Shown: positions 44,054 through 52,694 of the stretch, piece after piece
How positions within the stretch are numbered: position 1 is the stretch's first letter
How the letters are laid out: each line of letters starts with the position of its first letter
Origin: Marinobacterium sediminicola
Lineage (GTDB): Bacteria > Pseudomonadota > Gammaproteobacteria > Pseudomonadales > Balneatricaceae
Direction: 5' to 3'
Length of the DNA: 64,000 nucleotides
Assembly (NCBI RefSeq): GCF_022343685.1
Contig: NZ_CP092123.1
Location: 2,542,001-2,606,000 of the forward strand
Position numbers and translations under genes: made by a program
The notes under the pieces: generated by a model
What the model was told of the DNA's origin: nothing
Databases searched by the model: none
The model's input: only the letters and a program-made list of their open reading frames with translations

Positions 44054-44926
44054 ATGCTCAGCAAAGTCGTTATACCCGTTGCCGGACTGGGCACCCGCGT
44101 TCTGCCTGCCAGCAAGGCAATTCCGAAAGAGATGCTGCCAGTAGTCGACAAGCCGGTCATTCAGCATGTCATTGAGGAAGCCATCGCGGCCGGGTTTACG
44201 CAGATTATTCTGGTTACCCGCAGTGGCAAATCTGCGATTGAGGACCACTTCGATCACAATGCGGAACTGGAGCAGATTCTGGAAGCCAAGGGCAAGGACC
44301 AGCTGCTGGCCAGCGTCCGTGACGTACTGCCGGAAGGTGTTCAACTGGTTAGCGTTCGCCAGGACAAGGCCCTGGGGCTCGGCCATGCCGTGCACTGTGC
44401 GGCCGGCCTGATCGGCGAAGAGGATTTCGCCGTGATGCTGCCGGACATGCTGATCGACTCCCGCACCGATTGCAGTGACCTGCAGGGCATGGTGTCCGCC
44501 TACCTTGAGTCGGGCACCGGCCAGATCATGGTAGAAGCCGTGCCGGAAGAACACGTCGAACGTTACGGTGTGGTGGACTGTCAAGGCAATGCCCCTGCGG
44601 CAGGAACATCATCACCGATGTACGATGTCGTCGAAAAGCCGCCCCGCGAGCAGGCACCTTCCAATCTGGCAATTGTAGGGCGCTACATTCTGCCGGGCCG
44701 TGTGATGTCGCTGCTGGCCACTACCCTGCCAGGTGCTGGCGGCGAGATCCAGCTCACGGACGCCATCAAAAGCTACCTTGAACAGGGCTCGCTGAACGCT
44801 TACACCATGACCGGTGATCTTTACGATTGCGGTAACAAGTCAGGACTGTTGCAGGCCAACATCGCGTTCGGATTGAAGCACGCAGAAACCGCCGACGATC
44901 TGAAAGCCTTTCTTGCACAGCTGTAA
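44054..44926 (+). CDS. galU: UTP-glucose-1-phosphate uridylyltransferase
   Basis: A 290-residue nucleotidyltransferase with VIPVAGLGTRVLPASKAIPKEMLP (G-x-G-T-R nucleotide loop), VVDKPVIQHVIEEA, and VEAVPEEHVERYGVVD. It makes UDP-glucose for the polysaccharide genes to its right. ATG 44054 follows AAGGATTCTTC. It is convergent with the exopolysaccharide operon and separated from it by a minus-strand terminator. Confidence 0.95.
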   Translation: MLSKVVIPVAGLGTRVLPASKAIPKEMLPVVDKPVIQHVIEEAIAAGFTQIILVTRSGKSAIEDHFDHNAELEQILEAKGKDQLLASVRDVLPEGVQLVSVRQDKALGLGHAVHCAAGLIGEEDFAVMLPDMLIDSRTDCSDLQGMVSAYLESGTGQIMVEAVPEEHVERYGVVDCQGNAPAAGTSSPMYDVVEKPPREQAPSNLAIVGRYILPGRVMSLLATTLPGAGGEIQLTDAIKSYLEQGSLNAYTMTGDLYDCGNKSGLLQANIAFGLKHAETADDLKAFLAQL

Positions 44927-44938
44927 CCAATACAAAAA

Positions 44939-44958
44939 CGCCCGTCATAAGACGGGCG
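44939..44958 (-). terminator. Terminator of the exopolysaccharide export operon
   Basis: Eight-pair stem CGCCCGTC/GACGGGCG with a four-base loop, followed on the minus strand by five T. It closes the minus-strand operon ending at 44982. Confidence 0.85.
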
Positions 44959-44981
44959 CTGATCGGCAAGCCTCAAGTCGA

Positions 44982-45692
44982 TTACCCCTGACACCACCGC
45001 CTGCGTTGCAGCAGTTCCGGGTCAAGCTGACGACAGAGCTCAACATCAAGCTGAGCCCGCTGCGCCAGTCGCCTCAGCGATTGCGCTCGGCGAGGTTCAT
45101 ACTCCAGCACCGTTTCCAGTGATTGCCAGATTCCCTGACGTTCAGTGGCATCCATTTGCGGCCAGGCAATGAGTCCAATTTCAACCCTCATCGCATGTGC
45201 AGGCATACGACCCGGCCCCAGGCGAGCAGAATCGGCCAGTGCCTGATGGAACTCGGCATCGAACTGAAGATTGCGCAGCTTGGCGTAAGCCAGTTCATTG
45301 TGGGTGTACGGCCAAAGGGGACGCGTTTCAATCGCTTGGCGATAGAGACTGATCGCCGCTTCACGGGCACTGCGCGCCTCTTGCGCACCACGAGGTGCAT
45401 TCAGCTGCTGCCACTCCATGATCTGCGCCCTTCGCGTGAGGTAGAGGCCGTTCTCACTGGGGTACCAGCGAATGGCTCGCTCGGCTGCAGCATCCGCTAC
45501 GTGCCAGGCACGCGACTGGGGAGCCTTGCGCTTCTCAATCCAGTCATCGATAAACATCTGCGCCTGCACCGCGGCCACATCCGCCACCAGCACACGGAAA
45601 GCCACCACCAGCAGCACGCCACCCAGCAACAGCATCACCAAAGCCAGGGGCTTACGCCACACAGGGGCAAGGCTATCTGAAGCGGTCGGCAT
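44982..45692 (-). CDS. VpsP-like exopolysaccharide protein
   Basis: A 236-residue protein with one N-terminal membrane helix (PLALVMLLLGGVLLVVAFRVLV) and a helical TPR-like periplasmic part (AAAERAIRWYPSENGLYLTRRAQIMEWQQL, AISLYRQAIETRPLWPYTHNELAYAKLR). It resembles VpsP-type proteins of Vibrio-like polysaccharide loci. Its ATG overlaps the stop of the phosphatase gene (TGATG). Exact role unknown; probably assembly of the export complex. Confidence 0.72.
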   Translation of the reverse strand: MPTASDSLAPVWRKPLALVMLLLGGVLLVVAFRVLVADVAAVQAQMFIDDWIEKRKAPQSRAWHVADAAAERAIRWYPSENGLYLTRRAQIMEWQQLNAPRGAQEARSAREAAISLYRQAIETRPLWPYTHNELAYAKLRNLQFDAEFHQALADSARLGPGRMPAHAMRVEIGLIAWPQMDATERQGIWQSLETVLEYEPRRAQSLRRLAQRAQLDVELCRQLDPELLQRRRWCQG

Positions 45693-46420
45693 CAGAAATG
45701 CACCTCGGCAATCGACCAGGGGTTGGTGGTTACCAGTGCCGCCGCCTGACGATCACCCACGATGGCAGCTGCCGCCTGTAAACCCTCGCGCAAGACAGGG
45801 GGACGATGAGAACTGTTGTGGGCATCTGTCGCCAGAATGAACACCTTGTCTTCTGCCAACAGCTGATGAGCAATGCTCTGAGCAGACTCACCAAAACGAC
45901 CTGCGACCGACGCCGCCGTGACCTGAAGCAGGCAGCCCTGATCCAGAAAAGGTTTCAGCTTGGATGGGGACTTCATCACGGCCTTGTTGCGCTCAGGATG
46001 CGCGATCATCGGCGTGATCCTGCGATCCATCAGCCAGCGGGTCAGCTTCTCGGCACCGAAGGGAATCTCGCCGTGAGGAAACTCCAGCAACATCACCTTG
46101 CGCCCTTCCCGCTCCCCCAGGAAGGGAACAGCCTGGCGCGCCACGCCCTCCATCAGCTCCAGCCCAAAGCGGACTTCAGCCGCAGAGGAGACTTTCAGGG
46201 TAATGCCGGCTTCAATCAGCGCCGAGCGAAATAGCTCCAACGCGGGCTCGATAGTCGCGGGGGAATTCTCATAACGCCCTGGGTGAATATGAGGCGTGCA
46301 GACAAGATGGGTAATCCCGTCCGCAACGGCCATGCGTGCCAGCTCGATCGACTTGCTCACATCTTCGGCGCCATCGTCGATTCCGGGCAGAAGGTGGTTA
46401 TGCAGATCGATCATGCCCAT
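45692..46420 (-). CDS. PHP-type tyrosine-protein phosphatase (CpsB/YwqE-like)
   Basis: A 242-residue metal-dependent phosphatase. Motifs: DLHNHLLPGIDDGA at the N-terminus, CTPHIHPGRYEN, AAEVRFG, AHPERN and LATDAHNSSHRPP, all metal-binding PHP elements. CpsB-type enzymes remove phosphates from the tyrosine-rich tail of the partner kinase and so control chain length. Its start (ATG 46420, GAGG nine bases upstream) is four bases after the kinase gene stop. Confidence 0.9.
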   Translation of the reverse strand: MGMIDLHNHLLPGIDDGAEDVSKSIELARMAVADGITHLVCTPHIHPGRYENSPATIEPALELFRSALIEAGITLKVSSAAEVRFGLELMEGVARQAVPFLGEREGRKVMLLEFPHGEIPFGAEKLTRWLMDRRITPMIAHPERNKAVMKSPSKLKPFLDQGCLLQVTAASVAGRFGESAQSIAHQLLAEDKVFILATDAHNSSHRPPVLREGLQAAAAIVGDRQAAALVTTNPWSIAEVHF

Positions 46421-46424
46421 GACA

Positions 46425-48662
46425 TTACGCCTCTTTGCTACCGCTGTAGCCGTAGTAGTCGTAGTAACCACCGTAGCTGTAGCCGTACTTCTTCGCTTTC
46501 TTGATATCGACCTGGTTCAGCACCACACCGGTGACCGGAGCATTGTTCTGCAACAGCTGGCCGACACCCCGCTTGGCAAGCGGCACAGCCGTGGCGTCTG
46601 ACTTGATCACGTAAATCAGCGCATTGGCATGGGTCGACAGCACCAGTGCATCGCTCACAGCCTGAGTGGGAGGTGAATCGATGATAATACGGTCATACTG
46701 TTTCTCAAGGACTTCCAGCACCTTGGCAAAGCGCTGAGAAGACAGCAGCTCCAGCGGATTGGGCGGCACCGTACCCGCCGTCATCACATCCACACCGTCA
46801 CCCAGTTCGTGCAGACAGTCATCCAGACGTGCCGTACCGGCCACCAGGTTGGCAAGACCGGGCGTACCAACCGGGAAGTCGAAGCTCTTGGCGACCGTTG
46901 GACGACGCATATCGGCATCGATCAGCAGTACCTTTTCCATCTGGCCCATAGCAAACGCCAGGTTGGCCGAAACGGAACTCTTGCCCTCACCCGGAATGGA
47001 GGAGGTCACAACCAGCACCTTATGGGGATTATCCAGGCCGGACAGCACCACACCGGTTCTGATGGTTCTGATCGATTCAGTAAACGACTTGTCCTCATCC
47101 TTCACGAACATGCGTGCGATGTCCTGACGCTCCTTGCCCTTCAGCATCGGCAGAATACCGAGTACCGGAAGGTTCAGCTTGTTCTCGACATCTTCGGTGC
47201 TCTTGAAGGTGTTGTTAAGGAATTCCTGCAACAGCGCCATGGCAACACCTGCCATCAACGCCAGAATACCGGCCAGCGCCACAATCAGGCTCTTCTTCGG
47301 CTTGACCGGAAGGTCCGGCACCACCGCGGGGTCAACCACTCGCGCGTTAACCGCTTCAAAGTCGGACGTTGCGGAGGTTTCCTTCAAGCGAGTCATGAAG
47401 GTGTCGTACAGGGAGCGGTTGGTGTCCACTTCACGCTGAAGTTCACGCAGTTTGAACTCCTTGCGTTTGATGTCCTGTATCTGCTCCTTGTTCTGATTGA
47501 ACGAGCTCTGCAGCGAACGCTCATTGGCCGTGGCCAGCTGGTACTCACGTTCGATGGATGCAACGACCTGATCCACCTGGGCCTTCAAGTTGGCGCTAGC
47601 CGCATTCAGCTCGGTTCGAGCCGAAATCATTTTCGGGTGCTTGGGACCGTATCGACGGGACAGTTCCTGTACCCTTGAGCTTGCCCGACCCTCTTCGGCC
47701 TTGAACTGCTGCACCAGCGGGTTGCTCATCACGGCAGGAACAGACGCCAGGCGCTGCCAGCCACTGCTTTTCATGGACGCAACCTGACGGTACTGACTTT
47801 CAGCTTCAGCACGATTGCGACGCGCATCGATCAGACGATCACCGGTCTGAGACAGCTCGCCACCGGCAACCGTCGTGACACCTTCCAGATCGACCAGGTT
47901 TTCCGCTTCACGGAACTCCTGCAAACGGCGCTCGGATTCCTGCAGTTTTTCCTTCAGGCCCGCCAGACGCTCGTTCATCCAGTTGGTCGCTGTCTGGGTC
48001 ATATCCAGCTTGGCTTCCAACTGGCTCTCGATGTAGGCATTGGCCAGTGCATTCGCCGCCTGAGCCGCCAGACGGCGATCCGCCATCTCGACTTCGACCT
48101 TGACCAGCTGAGTTTTCATCACCGGCGAGATCGTCGTGCGCTGCATGAATGACTTGACCACCTGGTCAAAAATGCGCGCTTCGGTCATCTCTTCGGTTTC
48201 TTCGAGATCATCAGGCGTGGTCATGGGCAGCCAATCACGCACATCGAACTTGCTGAAAAGCCCACGCACGTCGATCAGCGGTTCCGGCTGCTGACGCGGG
48301 TCCAGCTCAGGGTGCAGGGTAAGATTCAACTGACGCACCACACGCTCGGCCAGTTCGCGCGACTTCAACAATTCGAACTGTGTCTGCAGGTATTCGCTGC
48401 TGCCACCTTCCAGACCATAGATATCCTCAATGGATACGGCCTTGGCTGTTTTCTGCTCGATCAGCAGGGTGGCAGATGCCTTGTAAATTGGGGTAAGGCT
48501 CAGAACGACCAGTGTGGCCAGCATCATCACCACCAGCATCAGGGTGATAATGCTCCATTTGCGCCGCCAAATGGTCTGCCAGAGCTGCAGCAGATCAATC
48601 TCGTCATCTGCCAGGCGCTGCGCCAGAGATGCCTTCTCCGGCTGAATGTTCGTGTTTGCCAT
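46425..48662 (-). CDS. Wzc-like polysaccharide co-polymerase and tyrosine autokinase
   Basis: A 745-residue inner-membrane protein. N-terminal Wzz domain with first helix (WSIITLMLVVMMLATLVVLS), long periplasmic coiled coil (about 200-430), second helix (LIVALAGILALMAGVAMALLQEFL), then the BY-kinase: Walker A SIPGEGKSSVSA, Walker A' LLIDADMRRP, Walker B RIIIDSPPTQ. The tail YGYSYGGYYDYYGYSG holds nine tyrosines as phosphorylation sites. It works with the short Wza-like export protein and the PHP phosphatase on either side. Confidence 0.95.
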   Translation of the reverse strand: MANTNIQPEKASLAQRLADDEIDLLQLWQTIWRRKWSIITLMLVVMMLATLVVLSLTPIYKASATLLIEQKTAKAVSIEDIYGLEGGSSEYLQTQFELLKSRELAERVVRQLNLTLHPELDPRQQPEPLIDVRGLFSKFDVRDWLPMTTPDDLEETEEMTEARIFDQVVKSFMQRTTISPVMKTQLVKVEVEMADRRLAAQAANALANAYIESQLEAKLDMTQTATNWMNERLAGLKEKLQESERRLQEFREAENLVDLEGVTTVAGGELSQTGDRLIDARRNRAEAESQYRQVASMKSSGWQRLASVPAVMSNPLVQQFKAEEGRASSRVQELSRRYGPKHPKMISARTELNAASANLKAQVDQVVASIEREYQLATANERSLQSSFNQNKEQIQDIKRKEFKLRELQREVDTNRSLYDTFMTRLKETSATSDFEAVNARVVDPAVVPDLPVKPKKSLIVALAGILALMAGVAMALLQEFLNNTFKSTEDVENKLNLPVLGILPMLKGKERQDIARMFVKDEDKSFTESIRTIRTGVVLSGLDNPHKVLVVTSSIPGEGKSSVSANLAFAMGQMEKVLLIDADMRRPTVAKSFDFPVGTPGLANLVAGTARLDDCLHELGDGVDVMTAGTVPPNPLELLSSQRFAKVLEVLEKQYDRIIIDSPPTQAVSDALVLSTHANALIYVIKSDATAVPLAKRGVGQLLQNNAPVTGVVLNQVDIKKAKKYGYSYGGYYDYYGYSGSKEA

Positions 48663-48664
48663 AA

Positions 48665-49207
48665 TCAGAAGAAGCTCTGCTCGATAGTAATGATGTCACC
48701 CGGCTGAATCGGCGTGTCCATGGTCGCCTTGAAGGTCTGCTTGTCTCTGCCCACCTCCCGAATCACCGACATCTTGCTTTCCGAGGCACGCTCGGTCAGA
48801 CCACCGGCCAATGCCACGGCCTTGCGCAGGGTCAGTCCCGGCTTGAAGGGATAGCCACCTGGATTCTTGACTTCGCCATTCACAAAGAAATCACGGTACT
48901 CAATGATACTGACCGACACTCGCGGGTCGATCAGGTAATCACCCTTGAGTCCACGGGTAATGATGTTTTCCAGCTCGGCAACGGTTTTGCCGAGTGCACG
49001 CACCTCCCCGAGGAAGGGGTAGGAAAAGGTCCCCGCATCGGTCATGCGTATCTGATCGAAGCTCAAGTCCTCTTCACCGAAGACATTGATGCGAATGACA
49101 TCACCGGATCCCAGCTTGTACTGGCTGTCTCCTGCTGCCCATACATGTCCGGCCGGCAGCAGAAAGGACAGGATGAGTAAGACGGGCGCGAGTAAACGCT
49201 GAATCAT
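48665..49207 (-). CDS. Polysaccharide export protein (Wza/EpsA-like, short form)
   Basis: A 180-residue protein with signal peptide ending HVWAAG, a polysaccharide-export domain (YKLGSGDVIRINVFGEEDLS, GTFSYPFLGEVRALG) and one SLBB domain (DFFVNGEVKNPGGYPFKPGLTLRKAVALAGGL). It is about half the length of Wza and lacks the C-terminal outer-membrane helix and a lipobox, so it probably needs the separate beta-barrel protein at 49282-50445. Its stop lies two bases before the kinase start. Confidence 0.92.
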   Translation of the reverse strand: MIQRLLAPVLLILSFLLPAGHVWAAGDSQYKLGSGDVIRINVFGEEDLSFDQIRMTDAGTFSYPFLGEVRALGKTVAELENIITRGLKGDYLIDPRVSVSIIEYRDFFVNGEVKNPGGYPFKPGLTLRKAVALAGGLTERASESKMSVIREVGRDKQTFKATMDTPIQPGDIITIEQSFF

Positions 49208-49241
49208 TTTGCTTTGCCTCTCAAGTGGCCCAACATAAAAA

Positions 49242-49261
49242 AGGGGAGTATCAACTCCCCT
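49242..49261 (-). terminator. Terminator after the outer-membrane barrel gene
   Basis: An eight-pair stem AGGGGAGT/ACTCCCCT with a four-base loop, followed on the minus strand by six T. It lies between the barrel gene and the export gene, so partial readthrough would set their ratio, or the export gene has its own promoter. Confidence 0.85.
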
Positions 49262-49281
49262 CTTTCACAGATCGAGGACCA

Positions 49282-50445
49282 TTACAGACCCATGGTCAGT
49301 TTCACCTGGTACAGGTTACGATCGTAGCTCTCGGAAGCAACGGTAGAGTCCACATCCTTGAACTTGTAGCCGGCACCCACGCTCAACCAGCGACGCAGCT
49401 CGTAGTTCACGCCTACGCCGAAGGCATCGGTCTCGTCTTCACGGTTGGTTTCGTACTCTTCCTCAGTGAAGCTGTAGTTCACGTCAGTCGACATACGATC
49501 AGACCACTGGTGGTTCCAGTTCAGGCTGGTACGTGTGGTTTCGATGTAGTCTTCAGCACCTTCGGAACCTTCATCCAGGCTGCGATTGGTCTGCAGGGTG
49601 AACGCAGAGTAGGAGCGCGGCTTCCAGGTCACACCCACTTCCCACATGCTGCCGCTGGTGTCTTCACGGGTCGCGCTGTCGAATTCCTTGTCTTCGTAAC
49701 CGATCTTGGCGGTACCGCTGGTCTTGGCAGTTGCGTCCCAGGTGACACCCACCAGATAGGCCATGGAATCGCTGTCCAGTGTAGACGTCGCCAGCTTGTA
49801 GTCATTATCGGTGTAACGCACCTCAAACAGCGCACGGGTCTTCGGTGCCAGACGGTAGTAAGCGGTCGCACCAAGAGTCGTGGTGTCACGTTCCAGGTCG
49901 TCATTGATGCCGCCTTCATTGTCGTAACGCAGCCATTCCTGGTTGGCCGACAGGTCGAACTGCATGGTGGCCGACTTGGCGCCGTAACCGTAGGTACCGC
50001 CGATGTTGTAGGTATGGAACTTGTCGTTCACACCCGCCACCTCGGTGTCAGCCACGTTTTCGATCCTGTCGAAGCCGGCGTTCAGATCGAGACGGCTGCG
50101 CGCGCTGAACTCCATGTGTGAATCCAGATCCAGGTGATGATCCGTGTTGTTGTCGTGCTGGCTGGAGTGGAAAATTTCGCTGTTGAAGGAGTAGGTCAGC
50201 TTGTAGATATTCAAGCGATCCTGAGCCGCCAGCTCGAATGTCGGATTGATGGCCGTGATCCAGGAAGACTCTTCGTCATCGCCAGACTCGCGGAAGTTAT
50301 CATCATAACGCTCGGACAGCTGCAGCGTCGGGGTGAACTTCATGCCACCCAGGTTCATGGACGCTGCTTCAATTGCCAGAGCGCTGCTGCTGCCTGCCAG
50401 CAGGATGGCAGCCGACAGGGCGTTAAGAGTAAATGTTTTACGCAT
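49282..50445 (-). CDS. Outer-membrane beta-barrel protein of the exopolysaccharide locus
   Basis: A 387-residue protein: signal peptide MRKTFTLNALSAAILLAGSSSALA, then about sixteen amphipathic strands separated by acidic turns (RYDDNFRESGDDEESS, TEEEYETNREDETDAFG) and a last strand NLYQVKLTMGL. It resembles the BBP2/EpsL type of porin-like proteins found with short Wza proteins, so it may provide the outer-membrane exit channel. No close named homologue can be given from sequence alone. Confidence 0.8.
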   Translation of the reverse strand: MRKTFTLNALSAAILLAGSSSALAIEAASMNLGGMKFTPTLQLSERYDDNFRESGDDEESSWITAINPTFELAAQDRLNIYKLTYSFNSEIFHSSQHDNNTDHHLDLDSHMEFSARSRLDLNAGFDRIENVADTEVAGVNDKFHTYNIGGTYGYGAKSATMQFDLSANQEWLRYDNEGGINDDLERDTTTLGATAYYRLAPKTRALFEVRYTDNDYKLATSTLDSDSMAYLVGVTWDATAKTSGTAKIGYEDKEFDSATREDTSGSMWEVGVTWKPRSYSAFTLQTNRSLDEGSEGAEDYIETTRTSLNWNHQWSDRMSTDVNYSFTEEEYETNREDETDAFGVGVNYELRRWLSVGAGYKFKDVDSTVASESYDRNLYQVKLTMGL

Positions 50446-50476
50446 GCTTAAAAGCCTTTCTAATTGGTCCGGTGAA

Positions 50477-50500
50477 AAGCCTGACAGCTCGGTCAGGCTT
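50477..50500 (-). terminator. Terminator after the Ala-rich secreted protein gene
   Basis: Nine-pair stem AAGCCTGAC/GTCAGGCTT with a six-base loop; the minus strand continues TTTT within and after the stem. It lies 24 bases beyond the stop of the 50524-51045 gene, so that small gene can be a separate transcript. Confidence 0.65.
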
Positions 50501-50523
50501 GTATCAGAATTTTAATCCGGCCA

Positions 50524-51045
50524 TCAGGCAGGGCTGTTGCTACCGCTGCTGCTACCGCCTTCACCCGGTGTGGTGTCGCCTTCAACATTCTGGGTATCAC
50601 CACCGCCTTCACCACCAGTCTGCTGTGTCGTGGTCGCTTCATTCACACTGGCAGTGATAGTGCTCTCAGCTTGTTCCTGCGTCATGACACCCGCCTCAAC
50701 TGCAGCATCAACGGCGGCGGTTGTGATTGATTCCTTCGCAGCCGCAGGCGCAACAGAAGCCGCAGCCGCTGCGATTTTAGCGGCCAAGCTCGGGTTGGCG
50801 GCTACTGCTGCCTTGACAGCATTGGCAATCGCAGCCGTATCGCTGCCCAGTCCCTGAACGACTGCTTTGATGGCTGCTTCGATCGCCGCTTCATCGGTCG
50901 CGGATGCCGCCAGCACCTGATCCTGAACAGCCTGGCTCATCTGAATACCGGCATTCTGAAGTGCGGTCAGGGTTGCCTGATCAGCCAGCGCATTACCGGA
51001 AGCCAGCAGAGCGGCCAGGGAAAGAGTAGAAAGCGTCTTGCGCAT
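50524..51045 (-). CDS. Secreted Ala-rich protein with Gly/Ser/Thr tail, unknown function
   Basis: A 173-residue protein that I do not recognise. It has a signal peptide (MRKTLSTLSLAALLASGNALA), an alanine-rich helical body of about 100 residues (QDQVLAASATDEAAIEAAIKAVV, AAKIAAAAASVAPAAAKES) and a low-complexity tail of Gly, Ser, Thr and acidic residues (GGEGGGDTQNVEGDTTPGEGG). No cysteines or lipobox. The first 21 residues resemble the start of the neighbouring barrel protein (MRKT). It lies at the head of the export genes and may be a matrix or surface protein. Confidence 0.75.
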   Translation of the reverse strand: MRKTLSTLSLAALLASGNALADQATLTALQNAGIQMSQAVQDQVLAASATDEAAIEAAIKAVVQGLGSDTAAIANAVKAAVAANPSLAAKIAAAAASVAPAAAKESITTAAVDAAVEAGVMTQEQAESTITASVNEATTTQQTGGEGGGDTQNVEGDTTPGEGGSSSGSNSPA

Positions 51046-51342
51046 GATTACGTCCTCACAAGTTGTATGTCTGAGCGCACCGGTTTTCTCGTCCAGCTCG
51101 GAACGACATGGGTCCGGCAAAGGGCACCAAAGTAAATTAGCTATAAGTGGTTAGGAGTGTATTGCTTTACAAGCTTTTTTTCTACCTTACCCCCCCATAA
51201 ACCGTCAGGTTTCTGTCAGTTTTTTTCAAACAAAAGTATGAGCTGGCCTTGTCCGAGCCGGATCATTAAAATCGGGCCGCATGTTTTGCTGCCGGACGCA
51301 GCCCCGCTTCTGTTCACACTGCATCAAGGACCTCCGAACGCC
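51046..51342. other. Divergent intergenic region of the exopolysaccharide locus
   Basis: About 300 bases between the Ala-rich protein gene and the polymerase/ligase gene. It has a run of eight T (near 51174), a run of C (near 51190) and a CGTCAGGTTTCTGTCAG repeat of GTCAG before seven T. No JUMPstart element or convincing sigma-70 or sigma-54 promoter could be identified. Confidence 0.35.
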
Positions 51343-52686
51343 ATGCGCCAGACTCGTTCACTACTGGAAAACAGCCTGATTTTCGGCACACTGGCGTTGC
51401 TGGTGTGGCTGCCGCTGCCCATGGGTAGTAACCGCGTCTGGGCCGGTGCGCTTTTCTGCCTGGTTGCCGCCGCCCTTACCATCGGCTGGGGGTTACTGCA
51501 ACTGCAGAAGCACGAGTCCCATAACCGTGCCCTGAAGCCCGCTCTCCCCCTGTTGGGGCTGTTGCTGCTCACCCAACTCTGGGTACTGCTGCAGTGGCTG
51601 CTGGGCCTGACAACCGACGTCGGCCGCACGCTCTATTATCTGATGCTGGGACTGGGGTACAGCTGCCTGTTCATACTCGTCGTCGGCCTCTTCCATACCC
51701 GTCGCCGCCTGACGTTACTGGTCAGCGTTCTGGTGATCAGCGCCACGCTACAGGCCTTTTATGGCACCTTCATGACCCTGTCAGGGATCGAGTGGCTTCT
51801 GTTTGAGCCCAAAGTTCATAACCGGGGAGTCGTCACCGGCACCTTCGTCAATCGCAACCATCTGGCCGGCTATATGGTCATGGCTCTGGGCTGCGGCATC
51901 GGGCTTCTGATGGCCCTGCGAGACGGTTCCCCCCTGCGCTGGCGTAGCCTGCTGGACATGCTGATGGGCCCCAAGGCCCGCCTGCGACTGGCACTGGTCA
52001 TCATGGTCATCGCACTGGTCATGACCCGTTCACGCATGGGCAATACGGCCTTTTTTGCCGCGCTGCTGATCATCGGCGGACTGTTTATCCTGCTCAACAA
52101 GGAACATCGTCTGCGTAATGGCCTGATTCTGGCCAGCCTGATCGTGATCGATGTGCTGGTGATCAGTCAGTTCTTCGGGTTGGAGCAGTTGAAGGATCGT
52201 CTGGTCACAACCCAGATCGAAGACCGCATTGAAGATGGCGTGGTCGTGCAGCAGAAAAATGTCGTGCGAACGGATGTCTTTGCCTATGCCCTCCAACAGC
52301 TGGAAGACCGGCCACTGACCGGCTTTGGCGCCGGTGCCTTCGAAAGCAGTTTCCAGCAATATCCGGGGCCGGAACTCCGCGGTCATTATGACCATACCCA
52401 CAATGACTACCTGCAGTTCCTGATCGAGTATGGACTGATCGGCACCCTGCCGCTGGCCGCCTTCGTCCTTCTTGCGCTCAACCATGCCCTGCGTGCACTC
52501 TGGCATCGCCAGTCCTGGTACCGCAGTGGACTCGGCTTCGGCGTGTCCATGGCCCTGCTGGGGCTACTGATCCACTCCTTTGCCGACTTCAACCTGCAGA
52601 TACCGGCTAATGCCGCCACCTTTGTGGTGATCTGCGCCATCGGCCTGCAGGCCCGTTACCATCGCAAGACCAAACACAGAAACTGA
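51343..52686 (+). CDS. O-antigen ligase/polymerase family membrane protein (Wzy/WaaL)
   Basis: A 447-residue protein with about twelve helices and a large periplasmic loop before the last ones. RNHLAGYMVMALGCGIGL and MTRSRMGN lie in the Wzy_C region, and HYDHTHNDYLQFLIEYGLIGTLPL is the hallmark H-x-H-N-D-Y-L motif of this superfamily. It polymerises or transfers lipid-linked repeat units in the periplasm. It is the only plus-strand gene of the locus. The start is uncertain: AGGA lies twelve bases before ATG 51343. Confidence 0.85.
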   Translation: MRQTRSLLENSLIFGTLALLVWLPLPMGSNRVWAGALFCLVAAALTIGWGLLQLQKHESHNRALKPALPLLGLLLLTQLWVLLQWLLGLTTDVGRTLYYLMLGLGYSCLFILVVGLFHTRRRLTLLVSVLVISATLQAFYGTFMTLSGIEWLLFEPKVHNRGVVTGTFVNRNHLAGYMVMALGCGIGLLMALRDGSPLRWRSLLDMLMGPKARLRLALVIMVIALVMTRSRMGNTAFFAALLIIGGLFILLNKEHRLRNGLILASLIVIDVLVISQFFGLEQLKDRLVTTQIEDRIEDGVVVQQKNVVRTDVFAYALQQLEDRPLTGFGAGAFESSFQQYPGPELRGHYDHTHNDYLQFLIEYGLIGTLPLAAFVLLALNHALRALWHRQSWYRSGLGFGVSMALLGLLIHSFADFNLQIPANAATFVVICAIGLQARYHRKTKHRN

Positions 52687-52694
52687 CTTCGGCA

